Assembly (NCBI RefSeq): GCF_006716675.1
Contig: NZ_VFPM01000001.1
Location: 1,550,001-1,614,000, forward strand
Direction of reading: 5' to 3'
From: Humibacillus xanthopallidus
GTDB taxonomy: Bacteria; Actinomycetota; Actinomycetes; Actinomycetales; Dermatophilaceae
DNA length: 64,000 nucleotides
Under the pieces are notes generated by a model that saw only the letters and a list, made by a program, of their open reading frames with translations, was not told the DNA's origin and ran no database searches. Positions 52,526-62,905 of the stretch are shown one piece after another (the stretch's first letter is position 1; each line of letters begins with the position of its first letter). A program made the translations under genes and the position numbers.

Positions 52526-53872
52526 ATGGCCACCGATGACGCGTTCCGCCTCGACGGGATGCTGCTCGGTGTCGCGAGCGCGGCGACCCAGATCGAGGGC
52601 GGCGACGTCGAGAGCAACTGGAGCGACTGGGGGAGCCGCCCGGGCACCATCGCCGACGGCTCCACCCCCGCTCGCGCCACCGACCACTGGCGGCGGTGGC
52701 GGGAGGACACCGAGCTGATGGCCTCGCTGGGCGTGCAGATCTACCGCCTCAGCGTCGAGTGGGCGCGACTCGAGCCGCAGCCCGGACAGTGGGACGACGC
52801 GGCCTTCCGGCGCTATCGCGCCGAGCTGGAGCTCCTGCGCACCAAGGGAATCCGCCCCCTCGTGACGCTGCACCACTTCAGCCACCCGCTGTGGTTCGAG
52901 CGTGACGGAGGGTGGCTCGCTCCCGGCGCCCTCTGGGTCTGGGAGCGCTTCGTCGCCGAGGTCGTGACGCGGCTCGGCGACCTCGTCTCGGAGTGGGTGA
53001 CGATCAACGAGCCCAATGTCTACGTCACCGGCGCCTACGTCTTCGGCCACTTCCCGCCCGGGCACCGCAGCCTGCGCGAGGGGATGCGCGTCTACAGCGT
53101 CCTCGCGGCTGCCCACCTCCGCGCCTACACCCTCATCCACGCCCTGCAGCCCGGACCCGGCACGATGGTCGGGGTCGCCCACCACCTGCGGCCGTTCCGA
53201 CCGGGCAACCCGCGCAACCCGTGGCACCGCGCGCTGACGCCGGCCATGCGCCACCTCTTCCAGGGGGCCATCGTGCGGGCCATGACGACAGGGGAGTTCA
53301 CGTTCCCGCTACGGCGGCCGGCTGGCATACCTGCTCCGCCCGCGGGCTCCGGTGAGGGCCACGCCCTCTACGCCGACTTCTTCGGGCTCAACTACTACTC
53401 CCGCACGACGGTCACGCGCTTCGACGACGGCACCCCGCCGGGTGTCCCCGTCAACGACCTCGGATGGGAGGTGTATGCCGCCGGGCTCGGCGAGATGGCC
53501 CGCTGGGCTTGGGAGATCTACCGCCTGCCCGTCTGGGTCACCGAGAACGGCACGTGCGATGCTGTCGATGCCTTCCGGTCGCGCTACCTCTGGGAGCACC
53601 TGTCGGTGCTGAGCGAGGCTCGGGCACAAGGGATTCCGGTCGAGCGCTACTACCACTGGTGCTTCGTCGACAACTGGGAGTGGAACGAGGGCGAGGGCCC
53701 GCGTTTCGGCCTCGTCGCCCTCGACTACGAGACGCAGGAGCGCACCGTGCGCGACTCGGGGCGCTTCTTCGCCGAGGTGATCCGCGCGGGCGGCGGTACG
53801 CCGGAGCTACACGCCAAATACGTTGCAGGACAGGAGTATCCGGTGAGCGAGCAGGCCACGCACCCTCGCTGA
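52526..53872 (+). CDS. GH1-family beta-glycosidase
   Basis: 448 residues, no signal peptide. The acid/base Glu is E162 in TINEPN; the nucleophile is E340 in VTENGT. Other GH1 marks are FLLGVASAATQIEGG-like start (GMLLGVASAATQIEGG), YRLSVEWARLEPQPGQWDDAAF, LHHFSHPLWF, and VDNWEWNEGEGPRFGLVALDYET. The early W-E-x-W motif has become WNEGEGP, normal for the family end. It hydrolyses beta-glucosides or related sugars in the cytoplasm. A DUF3237 gene follows 82 bases later. Confidence 0.92.
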   Translation: MATDDAFRLDGMLLGVASAATQIEGGDVESNWSDWGSRPGTIADGSTPARATDHWRRWREDTELMASLGVQIYRLSVEWARLEPQPGQWDDAAFRRYRAELELLRTKGIRPLVTLHHFSHPLWFERDGGWLAPGALWVWERFVAEVVTRLGDLVSEWVTINEPNVYVTGAYVFGHFPPGHRSLREGMRVYSVLAAAHLRAYTLIHALQPGPGTMVGVAHHLRPFRPGNPRNPWHRALTPAMRHLFQGAIVRAMTTGEFTFPLRRPAGIPAPPAGSGEGHALYADFFGLNYYSRTTVTRFDDGTPPGVPVNDLGWEVYAAGLGEMARWAWEIYRLPVWVTENGTCDAVDAFRSRYLWEHLSVLSEARAQGIPVERYYHWCFVDNWEWNEGEGPRFGLVALDYETQERTVRDSGRFFAEVIRAGGGTPELHAKYVAGQEYPVSEQATHPR

Positions 53873-53954
53873 GCGCACTCATCTCCCCCGACGAGCACAC
53901 GGGCCGCCGACACCGGCGTACCGTCGAAGGATCGGACGATCCGAGGAGGTCAGG

Positions 53955-54392
53955 GTGCGACTCAACCATCTCTGCGATGCCTACTGGACCTACGAGCTGC
54001 TGCAGGAGGTCGCGGCCGGGTCCGGACGCGACGGCCGGATCTACGGGCAGGGCACGGGCACGCTGACCGGACGCCTCTCGGGCACCGCCACGTGGTCGAA
54101 CTTCCCACGCATCCGCGAGGGCTACGCGTCACCGGATGCCCGCGGCGTCATCGAGGTCGACGACGGGGTCGTCCTCTTCACGCTGACGGGGCTCTCGTCG
54201 CTGGCCGACGGGCGCGGTGTCCACGTCCTCACCTTCCAGACCGACGCGGCGTCGCACCTCTGGCTCAACGACGTCATCGCCGTCGGCGAGGGCAGCATCG
54301 ACACGGAGCAGCACCGGCTCGCGATGCGTTACTACGAGTGCGAGGTCGAGCTGCCCCTGGCCGACCTCCCCGACCTCAGGCGCCATCCGTAG
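53955..54392 (+). CDS. DUF3237-family protein
   Basis: 145 residues from GTG at 53955. It has a compact beta-barrel-like sequence: GRIYGQGTGTLTGRLSGTATWSNFPRIREG, ARGVIEVDDGVVLFTLTGLSSLADGRGVHVLTFQT, WLNDVIAVGEGSID, MRYYECEVELPL. The family DUF3237 has the ligand-binding segment G-x-x-x-G-x-x-x-G and a late Y-Y-E-x-E/V. Its function is not known. It probably runs with the GH1 gene. Downstream, short copies of GGGACGGAGTGCCC (54410-54450) form a local low-complexity patch. Confidence 0.7.
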   Translation: MRLNHLCDAYWTYELLQEVAAGSGRDGRIYGQGTGTLTGRLSGTATWSNFPRIREGYASPDARGVIEVDDGVVLFTLTGLSSLADGRGVHVLTFQTDAASHLWLNDVIAVGEGSIDTEQHRLAMRYYECEVELPLADLPDLRRHP

Positions 54393-54518
54393 CTCCTGGG
54401 ACGGTGTGCCCGGGACGGAGTGCCCGGGACGGAGTGCCCCGCCGGAGTGCCCACGAGACGGTCACTCAGCGTCGGCGCCCGCGCACCTCACGGCATACCG
54501 GCGGCTGTGGACCGGCCC

Positions 54519-55892
<1,374 letters not shown>

Positions 55893-56030
55893 GGTGTCCT
55901 GACTTCGTGTCGTCGTTGACGGCGGCCGCCGCGGGGGTGGTGGACGGCCGACCCGAGCCTACGTCCCCGACCCGCGCCGACGCACCACGCCGAGGTATGC
56001 CGTCCGCCCCCTCCCCGACACCCCCTACCA

Positions 56031-56260
56031 GTCGAGTGCCCAGTTTCCTACCGTCGATAAACGGGCACTCGACACACCGACCAGTCGAGTGCCCAGTTTC
56101 CTACCGTCGTGAAATGGGCACTCGACACACCGACGAGTCGAGTGCCCAGTTTCCTACCGTCGGGAAATGAGCACTCGACACACCGACCAGTCGAGTGCCC
56201 AGTTTCCTGCTGTCGGGAAATGGGCACTCGACGCCGCGTGACGTCGAGTGCTCATGTGCC
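56031..56260. repeat. 53-bp tandem hairpin array, GTCGAGTGCCCA family
   Basis: GTCGAGTGCCCAGTTTCC starts at 56031, 56084, 56137 and 56190, and a diverged half copy (GTCGAGTGCTCATGTGCC) at 56243: an exact 53-bp period. In each unit the left arm is followed by a 7-8 nt spacer and a nearly complementary right arm ending GGGCACTCGAC (GAGCACTCGAC in the third unit). ACACCGACCA or ACACCGACGA joins units. It fills most of the 388-bp divergent gap between sdaA and the ornithine cyclodeaminase-like gene. Confidence 0.93.
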
Positions 56261-56283
56261 GACGGCATACAGTCTGGGCCGTG

Positions 56284-57231
56284 ATGACGGAGCAGCCACG
56301 CTGGGTCGATGCGACCACCCTTCGACGTGCGGTGTCCGCGGACCGGGCACGGCGTCTCATCCGGCAGGCACTCGTCGATGGGCTCGACCCGGCAGCCGAG
56401 CCCGCGCGGACGGCACTGCCTGCGGGTGACGGCCAGCTGCTCGTCATGCCGTCGACGTCGAGGCGCGCCGCCGGAGTCAAGGTCGCCACGGTTGCGCCCG
56501 CGAATCCCAGCAAGGGGCTCGAGCGCATCCAGGCCATCTACGTGCTCTGCGACGCAGTGACGTTGACCCCCTCGACCCTGCTCGACGGCGCCGCCCTCAC
56601 GACCCTGCGCACCCCGGCCGTGTCAGCGGTCGCCATCGACTGCCTTGCGCCGCAGGAGGTTTCGCAGGTCGTCATCCTCGGCAGCGGACCGCAGGCGATC
56701 GGTCACGCAGAGGCAGTCCTGGCGATCCGCGCACCGCAGACGATCACCGTGGCCGGGCGCGCCCTCGACCGCGCCCGCTCGGCGGCAAACCGCATCAGGG
56801 GTCTCGATGGCGCACCGCGCGTCGAGGCGCTGGCCGTCACCGACCGGCAGGCCCTCGAGGAGGCAGTGCGGGGCGCGGACGTCATCATCACGGCAACCGC
56901 AGCGCAGACCCCGGTGCTCGACGGGTCGTGGGTGCGCAACGGTGCGTGCGTGGTGGCCATCGGGTCGCACGAGCTCGACCGCCGCGAGCTCGACAGCGGC
57001 CTCATGGGTCGGTCGCTCGTCGTCGTGGAGGACGTCGAGACCGCCCGCCGGGAGGCCGGCGACGTCGTGCTGGCGGTCTCCGACGGTGCCCTCTCCTGGA
57101 GCGACGTCGGCACGCTCACCGATCTCGTGCGCGGGCACGTCTCGCGGGCGACCGACCGGCCGAATGTCTTCAAGGGCGTCGGGATGGCCTGGCAGGACCT
57201 CGTCGTGGCCGAGCACGCGACGCGGCTGTAG
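56284..57231 (+). CDS. ornithine cyclodeaminase / mu-crystallin family protein
   Basis: 315 residues from ATG at 56284 (an adjacent GTG at 56281 is also possible). Rossmann motif SQVVILGSGPQAIGHAEAVLA, with the expected GSGPQA NAD(P)-binding loop. Preceding sequence has ARTALPAGDGQLLVMPSTSRRAAGVKVATVAP, where K in VKV is the family lysine, and VRGADVIITATAAQTPVLDG. Family members reduce imines or deaminate ornithine; the substrate is not determinable. TACAGT 10 bases ahead may be a -10 for leaderless translation, next to the end of the 53-bp array. Confidence 0.85.
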   Translation: MTEQPRWVDATTLRRAVSADRARRLIRQALVDGLDPAAEPARTALPAGDGQLLVMPSTSRRAAGVKVATVAPANPSKGLERIQAIYVLCDAVTLTPSTLLDGAALTTLRTPAVSAVAIDCLAPQEVSQVVILGSGPQAIGHAEAVLAIRAPQTITVAGRALDRARSAANRIRGLDGAPRVEALAVTDRQALEEAVRGADVIITATAAQTPVLDGSWVRNGACVVAIGSHELDRRELDSGLMGRSLVVVEDVETARREAGDVVLAVSDGALSWSDVGTLTDLVRGHVSRATDRPNVFKGVGMAWQDLVVAEHATRL

Positions 57232-57249
57232 CCGACGCTTTCGTCCTGT

Positions 57250-57287
57250 CGGGAACTGGGCACTCGACGAGACACGCACTCGAGTGG
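57250..57287. repeat. single degenerate copy of the GTCGAGTGCCCA element
   Basis: GGGAACTGGGCACTCGACGA is followed by GCACTCGAGTGGGCG in the 74-bp gap between two convergent genes. It is related to the tandem units, but with the second arm poorly preserved. Confidence 0.55.
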
Positions 57288-57305
57288 GCGCGTCGTCACA
57301 CGGGG

Positions 57306-57962
57306 TCAGTCGCGGGGGTGGATGACGTCCTCGATCGGCGTCAGCCCGTCGTTGAAGGCGATGATGCGCCGGGCGGTGGTCTCCGGGTGACCGACGACCG
57401 AGCGGATCACGTGCGCGACGTTGTCGCGTGACACCGAGCCCGCGGCCACTCCCTCGCCCGTCTCGATGTGCCCGGTCGCGTCCTCGAGCGTCAGGGCGCT
57501 GGGACGCAGGATCGTCCACGCGAGGTCAGTGCCCTGCAGGTGCTCGTCGGCAGCGGCCTTGGCCTCGGCATAGGCGTAGAAGCCGTTGTCCGGCGCCACC
57601 CCGTGGTCGGGCCCGGCCCCGAAGTAGCTCACCATGACATAGCGCTCGACTCCGGCCTCGGACGCGGCCTCCATCGAGCGGATCGCGGCGTCACGGTCGA
57701 CGGCATACGTCCGCTCGGGACTGCCGCCGCCGGCACCCGCGGACCACACGACGACGTCGCTCCCACGCAGGGCCTCGGCGATCTCGGCGGTCGCGGCGTG
57801 CTCGATGTCGAGCACCAGGGCGGTCGCGCCGGTCGCCTCGACGTCAGCGACGTGGTCGGGGTTGCGCACGACCGAGGTGACCTCGTGGCCGTCGGCGACG
57901 AGGAGGGGAGCAGCGAGCAGGGCCACCTTGCCGTGGCCGCCTATGAGCGTGATGCGAGACAT
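57306..57962 (-). CDS. NAD(P)-binding SDR-like protein (NmrA/atypical)
   Basis: 218 residues starting MSRITLIGGHGKVALLAAPLLVADGHEV, the GGHGKVAL nucleotide loop of atypical SDR/NmrA-like proteins. Further segments are EALRGSDVVVWSAGAGGGSPERTYAVDRDAAI, RYVMVSYFGAGPDHG, AYAEAKAAADEHLQGTDLAWTILRPSALT and VSRDNVAHVIRSVV. The Y-x-x-x-K of classical SDRs appears as YAEAK. It probably reduces or senses a small metabolite with NAD(P)H. Confidence 0.88.
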   Translation of the reverse strand: MSRITLIGGHGKVALLAAPLLVADGHEVTSVVRNPDHVADVEATGATALVLDIEHAATAEIAEALRGSDVVVWSAGAGGGSPERTYAVDRDAAIRSMEAASEAGVERYVMVSYFGAGPDHGVAPDNGFYAYAEAKAAADEHLQGTDLAWTILRPSALTLEDATGHIETGEGVAAGSVSRDNVAHVIRSVVGHPETTARRIIAFNDGLTPIEDVIHPRD

Positions 57963-58006
57963 GACTCCACCCTCTCAGAGCGGGCTGTGCACCGCCCCCT
58001 CCCCAG

Positions 58007-58084
58007 CAATCGAAAGAGCAGTTCGTCGCCCTTCCACGCGGCCGCGCGGGGCCGCTCGACAGCGACGAACTGCTCTTTCGATTG
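58007..58084. repeat. 78-nt palindrome, ATCGAAAGAGCA family, second copy
   Basis: Perfect 23-bp inverted repeat: arms 58007-58029 and 58062-58084, 32-nt loop, total 78. Geometry is identical to the element at 2783-2860. It lies in the 140-bp gap between the SDR-like gene and the coxG-like gene, both on the minus strand, so in front of the first and behind the second. Confidence 0.9.
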
Positions 58085-58102
58085 GGTTGGGTGGGTGGGT
58101 GG

Positions 58103-58954
58103 TCAGTCGGAGCCGCGCCGGCCGAGCAGGATGCCGATGACGAGGCCGACGAACGCCGCCGCGGCATAGCCCGCGTAGCGCTTGACCAGCACCGGCATGA
58201 CGGCCGACCCGAGGTCGAGCGCGTCGTCCTCCTCGATCGAGGAGGGCACCAGCCGTGGCCCAGGGGGGTATGCCGCCGGGCGCGGTGCCGCTCCACCTGC
58301 AGTCCCGGACGTGGCCGGGGCAGCAGGCGCCGGGCTCGGAGCAGCGGCTGCTGCCGCAGACTCCGCCGCGGGACTGATGGCCGTGCCGTCGGCCGTGGCA
58401 GCGCCTGCCGCGGCCACGACACCTGCGTCCGTTGCTGCCGCCCCGGCGGCACCGGTCTCAGCCACGCCGGCCTCGGCCGCGCCCGCCTCGGCCGCACCCG
58501 CCTCAGCGCCACCCTCGCCGAGCCGCGTCTCGATGCACGCGATGAACGCCATGAGCAGCTTGTCCGACACGTCCTGCATGACGCCCCGGCCGAACTGCGC
58601 CGGCTTGCCCGTGACGGCGAGGTCGGTGACGACGTCGGCGCGGGTGCCGGTGCCGTCGGGCGAGAGCTCGATGGTCACCGTCGCCCCGGCCGTGCCGTTG
58701 CCGCGCTTGTCCTTGCCCTTGGCCTCGATCACCGCCCGGTGGGCCTGGTCGTCACGCTCGACGAAGGACCCGGAGCCGGAGTAGAGCAGGGCGATCGGGC
58801 CGAGCTTGACCTTGACCGTGCCGGAGAAGTCGTCGGCGTTCACCTCCGTCACGGTCGCTCCCGGGAAGCACCCACCGACCTTCTCGAGGTCCATGAAGAG
58901 TGCCCACGCATCGTCGACCGAGGTCGGCACGGTGAAGGAGTGCGTCAGCTCCAT
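58103..58954 (-). CDS. coxG: CoxG-like SRPBCC protein with C-terminal membrane anchor
   Basis: 283 residues. The N-terminal ~145 residues are an SRPBCC domain of the CO dehydrogenase subunit G type (MELTHSFTVPTSVDDAWALFMDLEKVGGCFPGA, VKVKLGPIALLYSGSGSFVERDD, LSPDGTGTRADVVTDLAVTGKPAQFGRGVM). A ~95-residue Ala/Gly/Glu-rich linker with EAGAA-type repeats follows, then YAGYAAAAFVGLVIGILLG, a membrane helix, and RRGSD. CoxG-type proteins recruit or anchor CO dehydrogenase to the membrane; the anchored helix suits this. It is the last gene of the coxSLMG operon, 7 bases after coxM. Confidence 0.85.
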   Translation of the reverse strand: MELTHSFTVPTSVDDAWALFMDLEKVGGCFPGATVTEVNADDFSGTVKVKLGPIALLYSGSGSFVERDDQAHRAVIEAKGKDKRGNGTAGATVTIELSPDGTGTRADVVTDLAVTGKPAQFGRGVMQDVSDKLLMAFIACIETRLGEGGAEAGAAEAGAAEAGVAETGAAGAAATDAGVVAAAGAATADGTAISPAAESAAAAAAPSPAPAAPATSGTAGGAAPRPAAYPPGPRLVPSSIEEDDALDLGSAVMPVLVKRYAGYAAAAFVGLVIGILLGRRGSD

Positions 58955-58961
58955 CCGCCGA

Positions 58962-59819
58962 TCACGCCCCGGCCGCGGCGAGCACCGCGCGCCGCGTCAG
59001 CACCGTGGCGAGGTGCTTGCGGTAGTCGGAGTCGCCGTTGAGGTCGGAGGGCGGGTTGGTGCCCTCCGCCACCGAGGCGACGGCCGCACGCACGGCCTCG
59101 TCGGTAGCGGGCTTCCCCACGAGCGCCTCCTCGACGGCCTTGGCGCGCAGGGGAGTTGAGCCCATGTTCGTCAGGCCGACCCGCGCCTCGGCGATCGAGC
59201 CGCCCTCGCTGCGCACCGTCGCCGCGATGCCGACGATGGACCACTGGTGGCTGACCCGCACGAACTTCTCGTAGTGCGCCCCCCAGCCCGTGTGCTTGGG
59301 CACGCGGATGTGGGTGAGCAGCTCGCCCTCGCCGACAGCCGTCGTGAAGAGGTCCTCGAAGAAGTCGTCACCCGCGACCGTGCGGGACGAGCCGCCCGGT
59401 CCGGCGATGACGAACTCCGCACCGAGGGCCAGCGCCGGCGCCCCGACGTCACCGGCCGGGTCGGCGTGCACGAGGGCCCCGCCGATCGTGCCGCGGTGCC
59501 GGATCTGCGGGTCCGCGACCGTCTGGATCGCCTTGGACAGCAGGGCCGCATGGGTCCCGACGGCCTCGGAGGCCAGCACGGCGGCATACGTCGTCATGGC
59601 TCCGATGACGAGGGTGTCGCCCTCCTCGGTGATGCCCTGGAGCTCACCGATGCGGCCGAGGTCGATGACGACCCCGGGCGCGTTGAGGCGCATCCGCAGG
59701 ATGGGCAGCAGCGACTGCCCACCGGCGAGCACCTTGGCGTCGTCGCCGTGCTCGGCGAGCGCGCGGATGGCCTCCTCGACCGAGCTGGGCGCGATGTAGT
59801 CGAACTGTGCGGGGATCAC
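58962..59819 (-). CDS. coxM: CO dehydrogenase-type medium subunit, FAD-binding
   Basis: 285 residues from GTG at 59819, overlapping the coxL stop by 4 bases. FAD motifs are VLAGGQSLLPILRMRLNAPGVVIDLG, and TVADPQIRHRGTIGGALVHADPAGD with its TIGG loop. The C-terminal domain (TGWGAHYEKFVRVSHQWSIVGIAATV, EARVGLTNMGSTPLRA) is the CO_deh_flav_C fold. It carries electrons between the Fe-S and Mo subunits and quinone or cytochrome. Confidence 0.93.
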   Translation of the reverse strand: MIPAQFDYIAPSSVEEAIRALAEHGDDAKVLAGGQSLLPILRMRLNAPGVVIDLGRIGELQGITEEGDTLVIGAMTTYAAVLASEAVGTHAALLSKAIQTVADPQIRHRGTIGGALVHADPAGDVGAPALALGAEFVIAGPGGSSRTVAGDDFFEDLFTTAVGEGELLTHIRVPKHTGWGAHYEKFVRVSHQWSIVGIAATVRSEGGSIAEARVGLTNMGSTPLRAKAVEEALVGKPATDEAVRAAVASVAEGTNPPSDLNGDSDYRKHLATVLTRRAVLAAAGA

Positions 59820-62320
59820 TGGTCGCTCCCTTCGGTCGTCGTGCTGGGACTGCCGGCGCCCGGGTCCTGGTTGGGCGTGGCCTCGTCGAAGTGCGGCGCA
59901 GCGTCGCGCTCGCCCTCGTGCGAGACCGGGTGACCGGCCTGGATCGCCTTCCACACCCGCTCGGGGGTGCACGGCATGACGATGTCGTCGACACCGAGCG
60001 GGCGCACCGCGTCGACGATCGCGTTGACCACCGCAGGGGTCGACGCGATCGTGCCAGCCTCGCCGACTCCCTTGGTGCCCAAGGTGTTCGTCGTCGACGG
60101 CGAGGTCGTGTGGTCGGTGACGAAGCTGATCGTGTCGGCCGCGGTCGGCAGGGTGTAGTCGACGAACGAGCCGGTCACGAGGGTGCCCTGCTCGTCGTAC
60201 TCCGCGCCCTCCCACAGCGCCTGGGCGATGCCCTGGACGAGGCCGCCGTGCACCTGGCCCTCGACGATGAGGGGGTTGATGATCGTGCCGATGTCGTCGA
60301 CGCAGACGTACTTGCGCATCGTCGTCGCCCCGGTCTCGGTGTCGACCTCCATGGCACAGAGGTGCGTGCCGTGGGGGAAGGAGAAGTTGTCGGGGTCGAA
60401 CGTCGCGTCGGCGTCGATGCTGGGCTCCGCCCCGTCGGGGAGGTTGTGCGCCGCGAAGGTCGCCAGCGCGATCTCGGCGATGCCGATGCCCTTGTCGGTG
60501 CCCTTGACGCCGAAGCGGCCGGCCTTGAACTCCAGGTCGTCCTCGCTCGCCTCGAGCAGGTGGGCGGCGAAGACCTTGGCCTTGTCGATGACCCTGTCGG
60601 CGGCCCGGACGACCGCCTCGGCTCCGACGACGAGCGAGCGGGAGCCGTAGGTGTCGAGGCCGCGCGGGGAGGTCTGCGTGTCGCCGTGCAGCACCTCGAC
60701 GTCCTCGAAGGGCACGCCGAGCCGGTCGGCGACGATCTGGCTCCACGCCGTCTCGTGGCCCTGGCCGTGCGGCGAGACTCCCGTGACGACCTCGACCTTG
60801 CCGGTCGCGAGCATGCGGATGCTCGCGTGCTCCCAGCCGCCGGCGCCGTAGTTGAGCTGGCCGAGGATGCGTGACGGCGCGAGGCCGCACATCTCGGTGA
60901 AGGTCGAGACGCCGATGCCGAGCTGGACCGGGTCGTTGCTCTCGCGACGGCGCTTCTGCTCGGCGCGCAGCTCGTCGTAGCCGAAGAGCTCCTTGGCCTT
61001 CGCGGTCGCCGCCTCGTAGTTGCCCGAGTCGTAGGTCATGCCCGCGACCGTCGTGAAGGGGAACTCCTCGTGCCTGATCCAGTTCTGCTCGCGCACCTCG
61101 AGCGGGTCGCGGCCGAGCTCGGCAGCGAGCTCGTCCATCATCCGCTCGATGCCGAAGGTCGCCTCCGGGCGACCGGCGCCGCGGTATGCGTCGACCCACG
61201 TCTTGTTCGTCAGCACCGTCTGGCAGTTGAACTGGTAGGCCGGGAACTTGTAGATCGAGTTGAACATCCACGCGCCGAGCACCGGCACGCCGCCGCCGAC
61301 GATGGCGATGTAGGCGCCCATGTCGGCGAGCAGCTCGACCTTGAGGCCGGTGACCGTGCCGTCCTTCTCGGCCGAGAGGGTCAGCTTCTGCCACTGGTCG
61401 CGGCCATGGTGACCGGAGAGCAGCGACTCGGACCGGGTCTCGGTGTACTTGCAGGGCTTGCCGAGGCGCCGGGCCACGGCGATCGTGGCGAATTCCTCGG
61501 GCGTCGTCTGCAGCTTGCCGCCGAAGCCGCCGCCCACGTCGGGCGCGATGACGCGCACCTTCGACTCGGGGATGCCCATCGTCGCCGCGATGAGGAAGCG
61601 CAGGATGTGCGGGATCTGCGTGGCCGACCAGACGACCATCTGCTCACCCGTCGGGTCGACGACGACCGAGCGCGGCTCCATGAAGGCGGGGATGAGCCGC
61701 TGCTGGCGGAACTCGCGCTCAATGACGACGCCGTCCTCGCGAGCCTTGGCGATGGCGGCGTCGACGTCGCCGCCGGTGCCGGCCTCGGCCGAGTCGAGCT
61801 TCCAGAAGGCGGACTTGTTCGTGCCGAGGTCGGGGTGGGCGAGGACCGTGTCGGCCGCCGCCTCCTTGAGGTCGAGCACGGCCGGCAGCTCGTCGTAGTC
61901 GACGTCGACGAGCTCGGCGGCGTCGCGCGCAGCAGCCGCGCTGCGGGCGACGACGACGGCGACGATCTCGCCGGCACACGCGACCCGCTCGACCGCGACG
62001 GGCAGGTGGGTCGGGGTGACCTGGTCGGCCGTGATCGGCCAGGCGTTGGCGTTGACGCCCTGCACGTCCTTGATGTCCTCGCCGGTGACGACGTCGATGA
62101 CGCCCGGGGCCGCCTTGGCCTCGGCCGTGTTGATCGCCGTGATCGTCGCGTGGGCGAAGGGGCTGCGCACCATCGCGAGGTGCAGCATGCCGGGCAGCTG
62201 GATGTTGTCGGTCCACCGGGTGCGACCGGTGATGAGCCGCTGGTCCTCCTTGCGGCGCCGCGCCTTGCCGATCTCCAGCTCAGGCGCGGTGGTGTCGGTG
62301 CGGTCGTCGGTGATCGTCAT
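59816..62320 (-). CDS. coxL: CO dehydrogenase-type large molybdenum subunit, form II
   Basis: 834 residues, full length. Mo-cofactor segments include [49 protein letters not shown] and [23 protein letters not shown] with the catalytic Glu in VGEAG. The active-site loop reads AYRGAGR at 378-384, not AYxCSFR, which marks form II; the form I Cys that binds Cu is absent. Whether form II enzymes oxidise CO is unsettled; other xanthine dehydrogenase-family substrates are possible. ATGA overlaps with coxS at the start and coxM at the end show an operon. Confidence 0.93.
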   Translation of the reverse strand: MTITDDRTDTTAPELEIGKARRRKEDQRLITGRTRWTDNIQLPGMLHLAMVRSPFAHATITAINTAEAKAAPGVIDVVTGEDIKDVQGVNANAWPITADQVTPTHLPVAVERVACAGEIVAVVVARSAAAARDAAELVDVDYDELPAVLDLKEAAADTVLAHPDLGTNKSAFWKLDSAEAGTGGDVDAAIAKAREDGVVIEREFRQQRLIPAFMEPRSVVVDPTGEQMVVWSATQIPHILRFLIAATMGIPESKVRVIAPDVGGGFGGKLQTTPEEFATIAVARRLGKPCKYTETRSESLLSGHHGRDQWQKLTLSAEKDGTVTGLKVELLADMGAYIAIVGGGVPVLGAWMFNSIYKFPAYQFNCQTVLTNKTWVDAYRGAGRPEATFGIERMMDELAAELGRDPLEVREQNWIRHEEFPFTTVAGMTYDSGNYEAATAKAKELFGYDELRAEQKRRRESNDPVQLGIGVSTFTEMCGLAPSRILGQLNYGAGGWEHASIRMLATGKVEVVTGVSPHGQGHETAWSQIVADRLGVPFEDVEVLHGDTQTSPRGLDTYGSRSLVVGAEAVVRAADRVIDKAKVFAAHLLEASEDDLEFKAGRFGVKGTDKGIGIAEIALATFAAHNLPDGAEPSIDADATFDPDNFSFPHGTHLCAMEVDTETGATTMRKYVCVDDIGTIINPLIVEGQVHGGLVQGIAQALWEGAEYDEQGTLVTGSFVDYTLPTAADTISFVTDHTTSPSTTNTLGTKGVGEAGTIASTPAVVNAIVDAVRPLGVDDIVMPCTPERVWKAIQAGHPVSHEGERDAAPHFDEATPNQDPGAGSPSTTTEGSDQ

Positions 62321-62799
62321 GAGGACACCGCCTGCGAGCTCAGCTCGCCGGCCGCCTGCTGCACGGCCTTGACGATGTTGTGGTAGCCCGTGCAGCGGCA
62401 GAGGTTGCCCTCGAGGCCCTCACGGATCTCCTGCTCGCTCGGGTCGGGGTTGTTCTTCAGCACGTCGCACGCCTGCATGATCATTCCGGGGGTGCAGTAG
62501 CCGCACTGGAGGGCGTGACACTCGTGGAAGGCCTTCTGTACCGGGTGCAGCTCGCCGTTCTGCGCGAGGCCCTCGATCGTCGTGACCTCGTGCCCGTCCG
62601 CCTGGACGGCGAGGACGTTGCACGACTTGACGCTGGTGCCGTCGAGGTGGACCGTGCAGGCCCCGCAGTTGCTCGTGTCGCAACCGACGACCGTGCCGGT
62701 CTTGCCGACCGTCTCTCGTAGGTAATGGACCAAGAGGGTCCGGGGCTCGACCTCGTCGGTGTAGCTCACACCGTCGACGATCACCGTGATTCGACTCAT
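62317..62799 (-). CDS. coxS: CO dehydrogenase-type small 2Fe-2S subunit
   Basis: 160 residues starting [17 protein letters not shown]. Two 2Fe-2S clusters are held by C40, C45, C48, C60 in [15 protein letters not shown], and C99, C102, C134, C136 in CGYCTPGM and [10 protein letters not shown]. This matches all xanthine oxidase-family small subunits. It is the first gene of coxS-L-M-G; the reverse promoter region lies at 62800-62905, divergent from the aldo/keto reductase. Confidence 0.95.
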   Translation of the reverse strand: MSRITVIVDGVSYTDEVEPRTLLVHYLRETVGKTGTVVGCDTSNCGACTVHLDGTSVKSCNVLAVQADGHEVTTIEGLAQNGELHPVQKAFHECHALQCGYCTPGMIMQACDVLKNNPDPSEQEIREGLEGNLCRCTGYHNIVKAVQQAAGELSSQAVSS

Positions 62800-62905
62800 G
62801 CTTCATGTCCTCCTGCCGCGCTGCAGTGACTTCCCCGCCCTGAGTCTCGCTGCCGTTCAACTACCTGACAAGGGCTGGGGGCAGACTGGGGGCAGACTGG
62901 TCCCC

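Noticed and set aside
56031..56260. CRISPR array
   Set aside because: All 53 bases of the unit are repeated, including the part that would be the spacer.
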